This document shows positions 24,803-34,851 of a stretch of DNA of 64,000 nt, one piece after another. Origin of the DNA: Chryseomicrobium sp. FSL W7-1435 (GTDB lineage Bacteria > Bacillota > Bacilli > Bacillales_A > Planococcaceae); assembly GCF_038595005.1 (NCBI RefSeq), contig NZ_CP151997.1, forward strand, positions 620,001-684,000. Direction: 5' to 3'. Positions within the stretch are counted from its first letter, which is position 1. Each line of letters opens with the position of its first letter. A program made the position numbers and the translations under genes. The notes beneath the pieces are model-generated. The model was not told where the DNA came from and searched no databases. It was given only the letters and a program-made list of their open reading frames with translations.

Positions 24803-25915
24803 ATGAGCTATCAACTAGAAACGCAACTTGCACAAACAGGTAATCGGAAAGATCCGGCAACAGGGGCAGTGAGCTTACCAATTCATTTATCCACGGCTTA
24901 TATCCACCCAGGAATTGGCCAATCGACAGGCTATGACTATTCCCGAACAGCCAATCCAACACGTACAGCTCTCGAAGAGGCACTTGCTCTGCTTGAAAGA
25001 GGCGACAGTGGATTCGCGTTCAGCTCTGGTATGGCAGCAGTACATGCTGTGTTGCAGCTTTTCAAATCGGGTGATGAGTTAATCGTTTCAGAAGATTTGT
25101 ACGGTGGGAGCTATCGTCTTTTTCATCAACTAGAAGAACGTACAGGTTTAAACTTTAAGTATGTAGATACCACTTTACCTAATTCTGTTGAGAAGGCACT
25201 CACGACAAACTCGAAAGCTATTTTTATTGAATCTCCGACAAATCCTTTGATGAAGGAGACAGATATCGAGGCCATCGCACATATCGCTAAAAGTCACAAT
25301 ATCTTGTTGATTGTTGACAATACCTTTTACACGCCAATTCTCCAGCAACCGATTACGTTGGGGGCTGACATCGTCATTCATAGTGCGACAAAATATTTAG
25401 GCGGACACAATGATGTCCTAGCGGGAGCCGTCATCACAAAAGGACAAGCACTCGCGGAACAACTTACTACGATTCAAAATTCCATTGGAGCCGTGCCAAG
25501 CCCATTAGATTGTTGGCTGTTAGTCCGCAGTTTGAAGACGCTAGGATTACGTGTCGAACGCCAGCAGAGTAATGCACAAGCTCTAGCCGCTTTTCTTCAA
25601 GCACATCCAGCCATCGATTCCGTGTTGTATCCAGGGCAAGGCGGGATGTTGTCATTCCGTTTACAACGAGAGGAATGGGTACCTTTGTTTTTAGAACGTT
25701 TAGAACTAATCGCATTTGCTGAAAGTTTAGGAGGAGTGGAGAGTTTTATCACCTATCCAACTACGCAAACTCATGCGGATATTCCTGTTGCTGAACGGGA
25801 ACGAGTGGGGATTTGTGCGCGACTGTTGCGTTTCTCGGTGGGTATTGAGCACGTTCAAGATCTGCAAAATGAGCTGCAATCCATATTGGATGGTTTGGTA
25901 GGTGAGGATTCATGA
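24803..25915 (+). CDS. metI: MetI: cystathionine gamma-synthase/O-acetylhomoserine thiolyase
   Basis: A 370-residue PLP enzyme of the Cys/Met metabolism family that joins an activated homoserine with cysteine (or sulfide). It is very similar to Bacillus MetI throughout (ETQLAQTGNRKDPATGAVS, LPIHLSTAY, GGMLSFRLQREEWV). The PLP lysine is Lys197 in HSATKYLGGHND; SSGMAA and VDNTF are also present. It is the first gene behind the S-box riboswitch and overlaps yitJ by four bases. In B. subtilis metC usually follows metI; here it is absent and yitJ follows instead. Confidence 0.95.
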   Translation: MSYQLETQLAQTGNRKDPATGAVSLPIHLSTAYIHPGIGQSTGYDYSRTANPTRTALEEALALLERGDSGFAFSSGMAAVHAVLQLFKSGDELIVSEDLYGGSYRLFHQLEERTGLNFKYVDTTLPNSVEKALTTNSKAIFIESPTNPLMKETDIEAIAHIAKSHNILLIVDNTFYTPILQQPITLGADIVIHSATKYLGGHNDVLAGAVITKGQALAEQLTTIQNSIGAVPSPLDCWLLVRSLKTLGLRVERQQSNAQALAAFLQAHPAIDSVLYPGQGGMLSFRLQREEWVPLFLERLELIAFAESLGGVESFITYPTTQTHADIPVAERERVGICARLLRFSVGIEHVQDLQNELQSILDGLVGEDS

Positions 25916-27756
25916 AAGCGCCTTTTCTAGAGCAACTTCGAAATAAAGTACTGATAGCAGACGGCGCAATGGGTACTCTTCTTTATTCGTACGGGGTGGA
26001 TCATTGTAATGAAGAATTGAATCTCTCGCATCCGGAAGATGTGTTGCGCGTTCACGAACAGTATATCGCCGCTGGAGCTGATGTCATTCAGACAAATACC
26101 TATGGGGCCAACTACGTAAAGCTAGCGCGCTATGGTTTACAGGAGCAAGTGAAGGCAATCAATACGGCCGCTGTGCGACTTGCAAAGCAGGCGGCGGGTG
26201 ATGATGTGTATGTCCTCGGAACAATTGGTGGGTTGCGGGGCATTAAACAGGATATCTCCCTTGATGAGATTAAGCGCAGCTTTCGAGAACAGCTCTACAT
26301 TTTCTTGATGGAAGGTGTAGATGCCATTCTTTTAGAGACGTACTATGACTTTGAAGAGCTTCAGGCAGTCGTCAAAATTGCCAAAAACGAGTGTGAGCTA
26401 CCTGTCATTGCAGAAGTTTCTATGCACGAAGTCGGTGTTCTTCAAAACGGGTATTCACTTCAACAAGCTTTTGAAGAATTAGAGCTACTAGGTGCCGATG
26501 TCGTCGGTGTCAATTGCCGCATGGGACCTTTTCATATGTTGAATGCACTGAAACAGGTGCCGATTCCGAAAAAAGCATTGCTCTCGGTCTATCCAAATGC
26601 AAGTCTCCCCCAGGTAGAGGAAGGGCGCTATTCTTATGCAGAAGAGTTTCAGTATTTCGCAGAAATCGCAGTAGAGCTAAAGCAGCAAGGAGTCCATTTG
26701 TTAGGCGGCTGTTGTGGGACGACACCCAGACATATCCAAGCAATTGTTGAAAGGCTGCAAGACCGTACACCAGTGACAGTCAAAGAGCTAGTAGTTAAAC
26801 GAGCAGAGCGAGTGATCGAACAAACGACAACAGAATCTCCATTACTTCAAAAAGTTCGTCAGGAGACGACTGTACTGGTCGAGCTGGACCCACCTAAGCA
26901 TCTCAACACAGACCGCTTTTATCAAGGAATCGAAGCGCTCCACAAGGCAGGGGCAGATGCCTTAACATTGGCCGATAACCCTTTAGCTTCTCCGCGAGTA
27001 GGCAATGATGCAGTAGCTGCCATTATCAAAACTCGTTACGGAGCCAATCCGCTCGTCCATTTAACCTGCCGAGACCGGAATTTGATTGGATTGCAGTCGC
27101 ATTTGATGGGGCTCCATGAATTGGGTGTACAAGACTTGCTCGCTATCACAGGTGACCCTGCTAAGATAGGGGATTTTCCGGGGGCAGCATCTGTCTATGA
27201 TTTATCGAGTTTAGAACTAATCGAACTGATCAAACAGAACAACCGTGGCTTATCGTTCTCGGGGAAATCACTTGAGAGACCGACACGTTTTTCTGTTGGA
27301 GCGGCTTTTAATCCAAACTATCGCCACATGGAGGCATCTATCAAACGACTTGAAAAAAAGGTGGCAGCAGGAGCCGATTACTTTATCACACAGCCTGTGT
27401 TTGGAATCGAGCAACTTCACGCACTTGCAGCAGCAGCTAAACGTGTGGATAAACCATTTTTCGTAGGGATCATGCCACTTCTAAGCTCGCGAAATGCTGA
27501 ATTTTTGCATCATGAAGTTCCGGGTATTCGAGTGCCAGATGATACTCGGGAAAGAATGCGCCAAGCAGGGGAAGATCCACAAAAGGCTCTTAAAGTGGGG
27601 ATGGAGATTACGAAAGAACTTCTTGCAGAAGCTCTACAGTTGTTCAACGGTATTTACCTGATCACCCCATTCTTACGCTACGAACTTTCTATTGAATTGA
27701 TGGACTACATCACGTCACGCAAGCAGGAGGAATCATATGACCAGCTCCACATTTGA
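25912..27756 (+). CDS. yitJ: bifunctional homocysteine S-methyltransferase/methylenetetrahydrofolate reductase
   Basis: A 614-residue fusion. Residues about 1-290 form the homocysteine S-methyltransferase domain (IADGAMGTLLYSYG, NCRMG, and the zinc-binding LLGGCCGTTPRHI). Residues about 310-600 form an MTHFR-type TIM barrel (VELDPPKHLNT, LTCRDRNLIGLQSHLMG, TGDP, ADYFITQPVF, GIMPL). It is expected to provide 5-methyl-THF for MetH and possibly to transfer methyl groups to homocysteine. It overlaps metI by 4 and metH by 20 bases, indicating tight translational coupling in the SAM-regulated operon. Confidence 0.95.
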   Translation: MKAPFLEQLRNKVLIADGAMGTLLYSYGVDHCNEELNLSHPEDVLRVHEQYIAAGADVIQTNTYGANYVKLARYGLQEQVKAINTAAVRLAKQAAGDDVYVLGTIGGLRGIKQDISLDEIKRSFREQLYIFLMEGVDAILLETYYDFEELQAVVKIAKNECELPVIAEVSMHEVGVLQNGYSLQQAFEELELLGADVVGVNCRMGPFHMLNALKQVPIPKKALLSVYPNASLPQVEEGRYSYAEEFQYFAEIAVELKQQGVHLLGGCCGTTPRHIQAIVERLQDRTPVTVKELVVKRAERVIEQTTTESPLLQKVRQETTVLVELDPPKHLNTDRFYQGIEALHKAGADALTLADNPLASPRVGNDAVAAIIKTRYGANPLVHLTCRDRNLIGLQSHLMGLHELGVQDLLAITGDPAKIGDFPGAASVYDLSSLELIELIKQNNRGLSFSGKSLERPTRFSVGAAFNPNYRHMEASIKRLEKKVAAGADYFITQPVFGIEQLHALAAAAKRVDKPFFVGIMPLLSSRNAEFLHHEVPGIRVPDDTRERMRQAGEDPQKALKVGMEITKELLAEALQLFNGIYLITPFLRYELSIELMDYITSRKQEESYDQLHI

Positions 27757-30700
27757 ACAGCAATTGCAGAAAAAAATTCTAGTCCTAGACGGGGCAATGG
27801 GGACCATGATTCAACAAGCAGATCTCTCAGCCGAGGACTTTGGAGGAGAGCAGTTTGAAGGGTGTAACGAATACTTGGTCCGCACTCGTCCCGATGTCGT
27901 CGAGTCTATCCATGCCGCCTATTTTGAAGCGGGAGCCGATATTGTAGAAACCAATACATTTGGTGCTACACCTGTTGTGCTAGATGAATACGAGCTCGGC
28001 CATCTTGCCTATGCCCTCAATAAAGAAGCGGCTGAAATTGCCAAGCGTGTGGCGTCTCAGTTCTCGACCGAGCAACACCCTCGTTACGTGGCAGGTGCGA
28101 TGGGTCCGACGACCAAGACACTTTCGGTAACAGGTGGGATTAAGTTTGAAGAGCTTGCACAAGACTATCAAATTCAAGCGGAAGGTTTACTAGACGGCGA
28201 AGTAGACGTCTTGCTCGTTGAGACAAGTCAAGATGCTCTCAATGTGAAGGCGGCCAATTTAGGTATTCAACGGGCTTTTGAGAGTAGGAAACGGGAAGTG
28301 CCGATTCTTGTGTCAGGCACGATTGAGCCTATGGGGACAACCCTTGCCGGGCAATCGATTGAAGCATTTTACATTTCGCTCGAGCACATGAAGCCGCTCG
28401 TTGTGGGTTTAAACTGTGCGACAGGTCCAGAGTTTATGCGCGACCATCTTCGCTCACTATCTTCACTAGCGTCCAGTTATGTGAGCTGTTACCCGAATGC
28501 CGGTCTTCCTGATGAAGAAGGGAACTACAATGAAACGCCTGAATCTCTGGCGGCGAAGATGGAGGGCTTCTTAGAAAAAGGCTGGTTGAATGTAATCGGT
28601 GGTTGCTGTGGAACGACACCTGACCATATCCGCGCATTAGCGCAAGTAGCCAAGGCTCACTCTCCGCGTATTGCCTCAGAGCATACAGAGCATAAAGTGT
28701 CGGGGATTGAACCTTTTGTCTATGATGATCCGTCCACTCGTCCTATTTTAGTGGGAGAGCGTACGAATGTAATCGGTTCTCGAAAGTTTAAGCGGCTGAT
28801 TCAAGAAGATAAACTAGAAGAAGCTTCTGAAGTTGCTCGAGCACAGGTGAAGAATGGTGCTCAAATCATTGATATTTGTCTTGCAGATCCGGACCGAGAA
28901 GAAGTCGAAGACATGGACCGTTTTATTCAAGAGGTCGTGAAAAAAGTAAAAGTGCCATTGATGATTGACTCCACAGATGAAAAGGTACTTGAAGTGGCGC
29001 TACGCTACTCGCAAGGGAAAGTCATCATCAATTCTATCAATTTAGAAGATGGAGAAGAGCGTTTTGAAGCGATTGCCCCTCTCATTCGTCAATTTGGAGC
29101 AGCAGTTGTTGTAGGGACAATTGATGAACAAGGCATGGGTGTTTCTGTAGAACGCAAAGTAGAGATTGCTGAAAGATCTTATCAGTTACTAACAGAGAAG
29201 TATGGTTTGGCACCTTCAGATATTATTTTTGATGCATTGGTGTTTCCTGTAGGTACTGGAGACGAACAGTACATCGGCTCTGCTAAAGCGACAGTGGAAG
29301 GAATTCGCACCATCAAAGAACGTTTCCCGCATTGTCCTCAGATTCTTGGGGTCAGCAATGTGTCCTTCGGTTTGCCTCCAGTGGGAAGAGAAGTACTAAA
29401 TGCCGTGTTCTTGTACCACTGTGTCCAGGCGGGGCTTGATTATGCCATCGTAAACACGGAAAAACTAGAGCGGTTTGCGTCCATTCCACAAGACGAAGTG
29501 CAATTGGCTGAAGAATTGCTATTTACTACTACAGATGAAACGCTTGCAAGATTTACAGAGTTTTACCGAGGTATGAAAAAAGAAGAGAAGGTTATCGCTC
29601 TTCCGGAAACTGTGGAAGAACGTTTGGCTTATTATATTGTGGAAGGTACAAAAGAAGGACTGCTACCCGACTTAGATACGGCACTCTCAACTTATGAATC
29701 GCCGCTAGATATTATCAATGGACCGCTAATGGCAGGTATGTCAGAGGTGGGACGACTGTTCAATGACAATCAACTGATTGTCGCAGAAGTCTTGCAAAGT
29801 GCAGAAGTGATGAAAGCGTCTGTAGCGCATTTAGAACCACATATGGAACAATCCGATGTCTCATCCACCAAAGGCAAAGTCATCTTAGCGACTGTAAAAG
29901 GTGACGTCCATGATATTGGAAAAAACTTAGTCGATATTATTTTGAGTAACAACGGATATGACGTGACAGATCTTGGCATCAAAGTGACACCACAAGAACT
30001 GATAGAACAAGTGCGTACGCACAAGCCGGATATCATTGGGTTGTCGGGGCTGCTTGTGAAATCCGCGCAACAGATGGTCGTTACGGCTCAAGATTTAAAA
30101 GCCGCAGGAATTGATACTCCGGTAGTTGTAGGGGGAGCCGCGTTAACACGCAAATTCACCGCAAATAAAATTGCGAAAGAATATGATGGTTTAGTTCTCT
30201 ACGCCAAAGATGCAATGGATGGTCTTCAGCTTTTCAATGACCTCCAAAATCCAAATAACCGTTTGGAGATTGAGCAAACTTATCAAGAAGATCAACAAAG
30301 ACGTGCGGTTGCGCCAGAACAAGAGATTCCTAGAAAGCCTCACGAGATTGGTGTGTCCAAAGTAAGCAAAGATGTTCAGGTCTATACACCGACTGATTTA
30401 GACGTTCATATTTTGCGAGACTTCTCGCTTCGTCAAGTCTATCCGTACATCAATCAGCAAATGTTGTTAGGGCATCATTTAGGGATGAAGGGGAAGATTT
30501 CTCGGTTGCTGGAGGAGAAGGATGAACGCACACTCAAGCTGAAAGAGATGACGGACCAACTGTTTGATCAAGCGGTGACGAAAGGAATTTTGCAAGCCTC
30601 TGCTATTTATCAATTTTTCCCGGCACAATCAGATGGTGATGATGTGATTATTTATGATCCAAAAGATCAAACGAAAGTAATTGAACGTTTTCATTTTCCG

Positions 30701-31174
30701 AGACAGCAAAAAACGGACTTCTTATGTTTGGCAGATTACTTAAAGCCGGTAGGTGAAGAAATGGACTACGTTGGATTCTTTACAGTGACTGCAGGAAAAG
30801 GGATTCGAACGTGGGCGCAACAACTAAAAGAACAAGGAAAGTTCTTAGAAAGCCATGCCTTACAATCACTTGCTTTGGAGACGGCGGAAGGTCTTGCTGA
30901 GCGCATGCATGAAATGATGCGTACTCGTTGGGGATTCCCAGACCCAGTAGAGCTGACAGTACAAGACCTATTTAGAACGAAGTATCAAGGTCAGCGTTTT
31001 TCTTTTGGCTACCCAGCATGTCCAGATTTAGAAGATCAAAAGAAACTATGGAAACTACTAAATCCAGAACGCATAGGAGTGGAGCTGACAGAAGGGTGTA
31101 TGATGGAGCCAGAAGCTTCTGTATCAGCTATGGTATTCGCGCATCCAGAGGCACGATATTTCAATGTTTATTAA
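27737..31174 (+). CDS. metH: cobalamin-dependent methionine synthase
   Basis: A 1145-residue full-length MetH that methylates homocysteine from 5-methyl-THF using B12. Domains in order: homocysteine/zinc domain (1-325, LNCATG and IGGCCGTTPDHI), pterin-binding barrel (about 340-620, VGERTNVIGSRKF), helical cap plus cobalamin domain with DVHDIGKN (His at about 725) and GLSGLLVKSAQQM, and the AdoMet reactivation domain (about 870-1145, ending EASVSAMVFAHPEARYF). All domains are intact. ATG 27737 has GCAGGAGG upstream inside yitJ. The need for B12 implies cobalamin uptake or synthesis elsewhere. Confidence 0.97.
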   Translation: MTSSTFEQQLQKKILVLDGAMGTMIQQADLSAEDFGGEQFEGCNEYLVRTRPDVVESIHAAYFEAGADIVETNTFGATPVVLDEYELGHLAYALNKEAAEIAKRVASQFSTEQHPRYVAGAMGPTTKTLSVTGGIKFEELAQDYQIQAEGLLDGEVDVLLVETSQDALNVKAANLGIQRAFESRKREVPILVSGTIEPMGTTLAGQSIEAFYISLEHMKPLVVGLNCATGPEFMRDHLRSLSSLASSYVSCYPNAGLPDEEGNYNETPESLAAKMEGFLEKGWLNVIGGCCGTTPDHIRALAQVAKAHSPRIASEHTEHKVSGIEPFVYDDPSTRPILVGERTNVIGSRKFKRLIQEDKLEEASEVARAQVKNGAQIIDICLADPDREEVEDMDRFIQEVVKKVKVPLMIDSTDEKVLEVALRYSQGKVIINSINLEDGEERFEAIAPLIRQFGAAVVVGTIDEQGMGVSVERKVEIAERSYQLLTEKYGLAPSDIIFDALVFPVGTGDEQYIGSAKATVEGIRTIKERFPHCPQILGVSNVSFGLPPVGREVLNAVFLYHCVQAGLDYAIVNTEKLERFASIPQDEVQLAEELLFTTTDETLARFTEFYRGMKKEEKVIALPETVEERLAYYIVEGTKEGLLPDLDTALSTYESPLDIINGPLMAGMSEVGRLFNDNQLIVAEVLQSAEVMKASVAHLEPHMEQSDVSSTKGKVILATVKGDVHDIGKNLVDIILSNNGYDVTDLGIKVTPQELIEQVRTHKPDIIGLSGLLVKSAQQMVVTAQDLKAAGIDTPVVVGGAALTRKFTANKIAKEYDGLVLYAKDAMDGLQLFNDLQNPNNRLEIEQTYQEDQQRRAVAPEQEIPRKPHEIGVSKVSKDVQVYTPTDLDVHILRDFSLRQVYPYINQQMLLGHHLGMKGKISRLLEEKDERTLKLKEMTDQLFDQAVTKGILQASAIYQFFPAQSDGDDVIIYDPKDQTKVIERFHFPRQQKTDFLCLADYLKPVGEEMDYVGFFTVTAGKGIRTWAQQLKEQGKFLESHALQSLALETAEGLAERMHEMMRTRWGFPDPVELTVQDLFRTKYQGQRFSFGYPACPDLEDQKKLWKLLNPERIGVELTEGCMMEPEASVSAMVFAHPEARYFNVY

Positions 31175-31179
31175 TAAAC

Positions 31180-31212
31180 ACGCACCTTTTTTAGGTGCGT
31201 GGCTCTATTTTT
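31180..31212. terminator. hairpin after metH
   Basis: ACGCACC/GGTGCGT stem with a T-rich 7-nt loop. It overlaps the stop codon of the convergent DUF2500 gene; the tail CTATTTTT is moderate. Confidence 0.6.
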
Positions 31213-31571
31213 CGATTAAAATTAATATAGCGAGTTCCTTGATAAGTTAGTAAGCCCTGATCACCTTCTGCTAACTGTCCAAATTCGTGACCACGAAGGG
31301 GAAGTTCGATTCGGTCTCCACTTTGTACTTCAAAAGTTACATAATACCAAGTATTGGCTGCACTATCACCTGTACCACCACGTGTTTCAGTACGTTTAGT
31401 TTTTACGTTAACGGGTATTGTTAACTCAGGTGAACTGTTGTTTTTTGACCACGTTTTAATGGAACCCCCAATTCCAATAATAAATACTGAAATAATTACT
31501 ACAAACACCACTACTAGAAACACCGTTCCAAACGTATCCATAAAACCAAATGTTGGGTCAGAATATCCCAT
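31191..31571 (-). CDS. DUF2500 membrane-anchored protein
   Basis: A 126-residue protein with one N-terminal transmembrane helix (about residues 13-36, VFLVVVFVVIISVFIIGIGG) and a DUF2500 beta domain: PVNVKTKRTE, WYYVTFEVQSGDRIELPLRGHEFGQLAEGDQG, LTYQGTRYINF. Function unknown. ATG 31571 follows GGAGG; a longer frame to 31640 is unsupported. It converges with metH. Confidence 0.75.
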   Translation of the reverse strand: MGYSDPTFGFMDTFGTVFLVVVFVVIISVFIIGIGGSIKTWSKNNSSPELTIPVNVKTKRTETRGGTGDSAANTWYYVTFEVQSGDRIELPLRGHEFGQLAEGDQGLLTYQGTRYINFNRKIEPRT

Positions 31572-31710
31572 GACTTCTCCTCCTTTTCCTAGTTTACGCA
31601 TGAAGAGGTGGGGAAGTTTCATCTGGGTATAAGGACACATTGCTTGACCCTTACAAAGAATTAAGGTAGGGTAGGGAATTGTGTGAAACTATATGAAAGA
31701 AGGGGAGAAT

Positions 31711-33192
31711 GTGAAGAAAGTTACGAATGTATTTTGGATTACGCTTGCGCTCGTTATTGTAACGGTCCTATTTGGAGCGATTGTGCCTCAAGGATTTGAA
31801 ACTGTAACATCAAATATGCAAGCCTTTATTACCTCCACATTTGGTTGGTATTACTTAATTCTTGTGGCCTTGATGGTCATCTTTACGCTATTTTTAATTT
31901 TTAGCCCTTATGGGAAAATTCGATTAGGAAAAGATACAGATCGCCCTGCTTATTCGCGTCCTACTTGGTTTGCGATGCTATTTTCAGCAGGAATGGGCAT
32001 TGGTCTCGTATTCTGGGGAGCGGCAGAACCGTTATCTCACTATGCTGTATCATCTCCAACAGGAGAGACAGGGACTGCTCAAGCGTTTCGTGATTCCATG
32101 CGTTATACGTTTTTCCACTGGGGATTACATGCCTGGGCCATTTATGCGGTAGTCGCACTCGCGCTCGCTTATTTCCAGTTCCGCAAAGGCGAACCTGGAT
32201 TAATTTCAGCAACACTTAAGCCAATCTTTGGAGACAAAATGTCTGGACCATGGGGTGTTGTCGTCGATGTATTTGCCGTATTTGCTACGGTAATTGGTGT
32301 TGCAACGACTCTTGGCTTCGGTGCTGTTCAAATTAGTGGTGGAATCAGTTATCTATTTGGGATTGAAGCTTCTTACGGTCTACAAGTAGTAATTATTGCT
32401 GTTGTAACTGTATTGTTCTTAGCGTCAGCTTGGACTGGCCTTAGTAAAGGAATTAAATACTTATCGAACACAAATATGGTGCTTGCTATAGCACTACTAA
32501 TTGGTGTTGTCGTATTAGGGCCAACGTTATTGATTTTCAACATGTTTACGGATAGCTTAGGTGCTTATCTACAAAATATTATTCGTATGAGTTTCCGTGC
32601 AGCTCCTCTTGATGGCGAAAGTCGAGATTGGATCAATGGCTGGACAATCTTCTATTGGGCATGGTGGATCTCTTGGGCACCGTTCGTCGGTATTTTCATT
32701 GCTCGTGTGTCAAAAGGCCGTACTATCCGTGAATTCTTAACGGGTGTACTATTACTACCATCTTTAGTAAGTTTCTTCTGGTTCTCAGCGTTTGGTTCAA
32801 CTGCTATCGATATTCAGGATGCAGGATCTATAGATTTATCAGGACTTGCGACCGAAGAAGTATTGTTTGCGGCGTTCAGTCAATTACCGCTATCGACAAT
32901 ATTATCTGTCATTGCCGTCATCTTAATTAGCACATTCTTCATTACTAGTGCTGATTCGGCAACATTTGTACTTGGAATGCAAACAACAGGTGGCTCACTC
33001 AACCCAGATAATTCTGTGAAAATCGTTTGGGGTATCTCACAATCGATGATCGCCGTTATCTTGTTGGCAGCAAATGGTCTGACAGCGTTACAAAACGCAC
33101 TGATCATCGCCGCGTTGCCATTCTCTTTTATCATGATATTGATGATGGCCTCAACCCTCAAAGCATTACGACTGGAACGTAAACGACTATAA
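31711..33192 (+). CDS. BCCT family (betaine/choline/carnitine) transporter
   Basis: A roughly 493-residue, 12-helix BCCT transporter for a compatible solute such as glycine betaine. Diagnostic segments: the glycine-rich [18 protein letters not shown], and the tryptophan-box region [32 protein letters not shown] (about residues 310-340). Such proteins import osmoprotectants with Na+ or H+. The start is uncertain: GTG 31711 gives the family-like [13 protein letters not shown] but sits only three bases after GGGGAG; ATG 31693 is six codons upstream with a weaker site. Related to OpuD/BetL by appearance; substrate not determined. Confidence 0.88.
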   Translation: MKKVTNVFWITLALVIVTVLFGAIVPQGFETVTSNMQAFITSTFGWYYLILVALMVIFTLFLIFSPYGKIRLGKDTDRPAYSRPTWFAMLFSAGMGIGLVFWGAAEPLSHYAVSSPTGETGTAQAFRDSMRYTFFHWGLHAWAIYAVVALALAYFQFRKGEPGLISATLKPIFGDKMSGPWGVVVDVFAVFATVIGVATTLGFGAVQISGGISYLFGIEASYGLQVVIIAVVTVLFLASAWTGLSKGIKYLSNTNMVLAIALLIGVVVLGPTLLIFNMFTDSLGAYLQNIIRMSFRAAPLDGESRDWINGWTIFYWAWWISWAPFVGIFIARVSKGRTIREFLTGVLLLPSLVSFFWFSAFGSTAIDIQDAGSIDLSGLATEEVLFAAFSQLPLSTILSVIAVILISTFFITSADSATFVLGMQTTGGSLNPDNSVKIVWGISQSMIAVILLAANGLTALQNALIIAALPFSFIMILMMASTLKALRLERKRL

Positions 33193-33415
33193 TTTAGATG
33201 TGGAGAACGCTTGCCCAGAAATCGCGTGAAAACCAGGCGCACCGAATGAGGCGTTGTTTGCCTCGGTCGGGGTGAATGGTTTTTGCGTGAATTTCTAGCG
33301 TTCGGAACTTGATTGCGTTTAGATGTGGAGCCGACTGTTTAGAAATTTTCCAGGGATTTCTAGAAGGCGCAACTCGATTGCGTTTAGATGTGGAGCCGAC
33401 TGTTTAGAAATCACA
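33193..33415. repeat. TAGATGTGGA-type intergenic repeat with long hairpin
   Basis: An imperfect hairpin (33206-33302) with AACGCT/AGCGTT ends, AGAAAT/ATTTCT and GAGGC-GTTGTTT-GCCTC at the tip, preceded by TTTAGATGTGGAG. It is followed by two identical 36-bp stretches at 33311-33346 and 33376-33411 (each containing GATTGCGTTTAGATGTGGAG), 65 bp apart. A related element occurs at 50413-50550. No gene is present here. Confidence 0.75.
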
Positions 33416-33430
33416 TGAATTCAAATCAAT

Positions 33431-33472
33431 AAAAAGACTCTTTCGCATGTTTGGTGCGAAAGAGTCTTTTTG
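33431..33472. terminator. bidirectional terminator before GNAT gene
   Basis: AAAAAGACTCTTTCGCA pairs with TGCGAAAGAGTCTTTTT (17 bp), 7-nt loop. Confidence 0.92.
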
Positions 33473-33476
33473 TTTT

Positions 33477-33920
33477 CTAAAATGTGATCCGGTGTGTAGT
33501 ATCCGGTGAATGGTGGACAGCCACAAAACCATTCTGACGATAGAAAGCATCTGCTTTCGCAGAATCCGTTCGACATGTTACACTTTTAAACGATTCTTTT
33601 GCCTTATCTAGACAAGCATCTAAAAGGAGTGTGCCGACTCCATTTCGTCGCTCTTCTTCTGTAACGTAAAAACGGCGCAGTCGGCCTGTTGATGGATCAT
33701 CAGCATAGGCGTTTTGCAGGATGCCTCCAAGGCCGACAAGCTCATCGTCTTTCCATACACCGAATAGCGCTTCTCCTGGCTTTTGAAAGAGTTCTGAGCC
33801 ATCTTTGTATTGCTTCACCAAACGCGTCAAAAAGCGATAGCCTTCTTTTTCACTTTCTTCTACCAAGTGTTGAACCGACACCGTGTTTAAATCCGGAATT
33901 TGTTTGATTTCGTATGCCAT
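33477..33920 (-). CDS. GNAT family N-acetyltransferase
   Basis: A 147-residue acetyltransferase. The acetyl-CoA loop EEERRNGVGTLLLDACLDKA (about residues 89-108), the preceding strand GRLRRFYV and the closing ADAFYRQNGFVAV place it in the GNAT fold. Substrate unknown. GGGGAGG lies before the ATG at 33920 and a strong terminator follows. Confidence 0.82.
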   Translation of the reverse strand: MAYEIKQIPDLNTVSVQHLVEESEKEGYRFLTRLVKQYKDGSELFQKPGEALFGVWKDDELVGLGGILQNAYADDPSTGRLRRFYVTEEERRNGVGTLLLDACLDKAKESFKSVTCRTDSAKADAFYRQNGFVAVHHSPDTTHRITF

Positions 33921-34116
33921 GATGAAACCTCCCCTTTTCTTCTCTATTCGACAGATAGCTCAATTATTCCTCTCTACTCATAGCCTAGTTCTAAGAATTA
34001 CAAAACTGAGACTATTTTACTTTCAATTTGGAAGCAATAAGGTGATTAATGTTTGATTATTCTGAAAACTGATGGTAGAATATTACTAACCAATTAAGAG
34101 TGTGGAGGTGAATAAG

Positions 34117-34764
34117 TTGAACCATTATTTAGCCAGACAACCAATCGTCGATCGACAAGGCCATGTTGTCGCTTATGAACTATTGTATAGGAACAGTGAG
34201 GCAAACGTCTACACGGCTCAAGACCCAAATGATGCTACTCGTCAGGTATTAGATACGGCTTACCATGTGATGGGCCTTGATACCGTTAGTCAGCAACTTC
34301 CCGTGTTTGTAAATTTCACCCGTGATTTGATTGTGCACCATCACCATTGGAATATCGCCCCTGGAAATTTAATCATCGAAGTATTGGAATCAATTGAATT
34401 CGATGAAGAAATCTTGAAAGCATTAAAACAATTAAAACGTGCCGGTTACCAAATTGCGCTGGATGATTTTAATTGCAATGCTTCCATTCACGGCATTCCT
34501 GAAATTATTCGAATCGCCGACTTCATTAAAATTGATTTCCAAGCCCCTCTTAATCGCCAACAATGCACAGAAAACTTGGCTCGACGGTCTGGTAAAAAGT
34601 TAATAGCTGAAAAAATTGAAACACTCGACGAATACAAAAGGTCGTTAGAGACAGGTTATACGTATTTTCAAGGCTATTTTTTTGGGAAGCCTGAGTTGCT
34701 TGTAAAAAAATCGACGCCTCTCTTTATTGACGGTCAAATTGTTGTTCATGTTCCCCATATCTGA
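34117..34764 (+). CDS. stand-alone EAL domain protein
   Basis: A 215-residue protein made only of an EAL (cyclic di-GMP phosphodiesterase-type) domain. Glu21 begins the signature as AYELLYR (ExLxR), and later residues include Asn in VFVNFT, Glu in LIIEVLES, DDF, IKIDF, the AEKIET Glu and FQGYFFGKP, so most metal-binding positions are retained. It resembles the N-terminal half of YuxH-type EAL-HDOD proteins, but the HDOD half is absent. GGAGGTG six bases before TTG 34117 makes that the likely start; GTG 34102 overlaps this site. Activity versus c-di-GMP binding only cannot be decided. Confidence 0.75.
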   Translation: MNHYLARQPIVDRQGHVVAYELLYRNSEANVYTAQDPNDATRQVLDTAYHVMGLDTVSQQLPVFVNFTRDLIVHHHHWNIAPGNLIIEVLESIEFDEEILKALKQLKRAGYQIALDDFNCNASIHGIPEIIRIADFIKIDFQAPLNRQQCTENLARRSGKKLIAEKIETLDEYKRSLETGYTYFQGYFFGKPELLVKKSTPLFIDGQIVVHVPHI

Positions 34765-34772
34765 ATTTCTTC

Positions 34773-34804
34773 GCCTCGCAGTTAATGTGGGGGCGTTTTT
34801 TTCT
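34773..34804 (+). terminator. terminator of EAL gene
   Basis: CGCCTCGCA/TGTGGGGGCG imperfect stem followed by T7. Confidence 0.65.
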
Positions 34805-34851
34805 GTATGAAGGGTATACTGAATACATCTTGCTGCAAAGGGGACTTGTTG

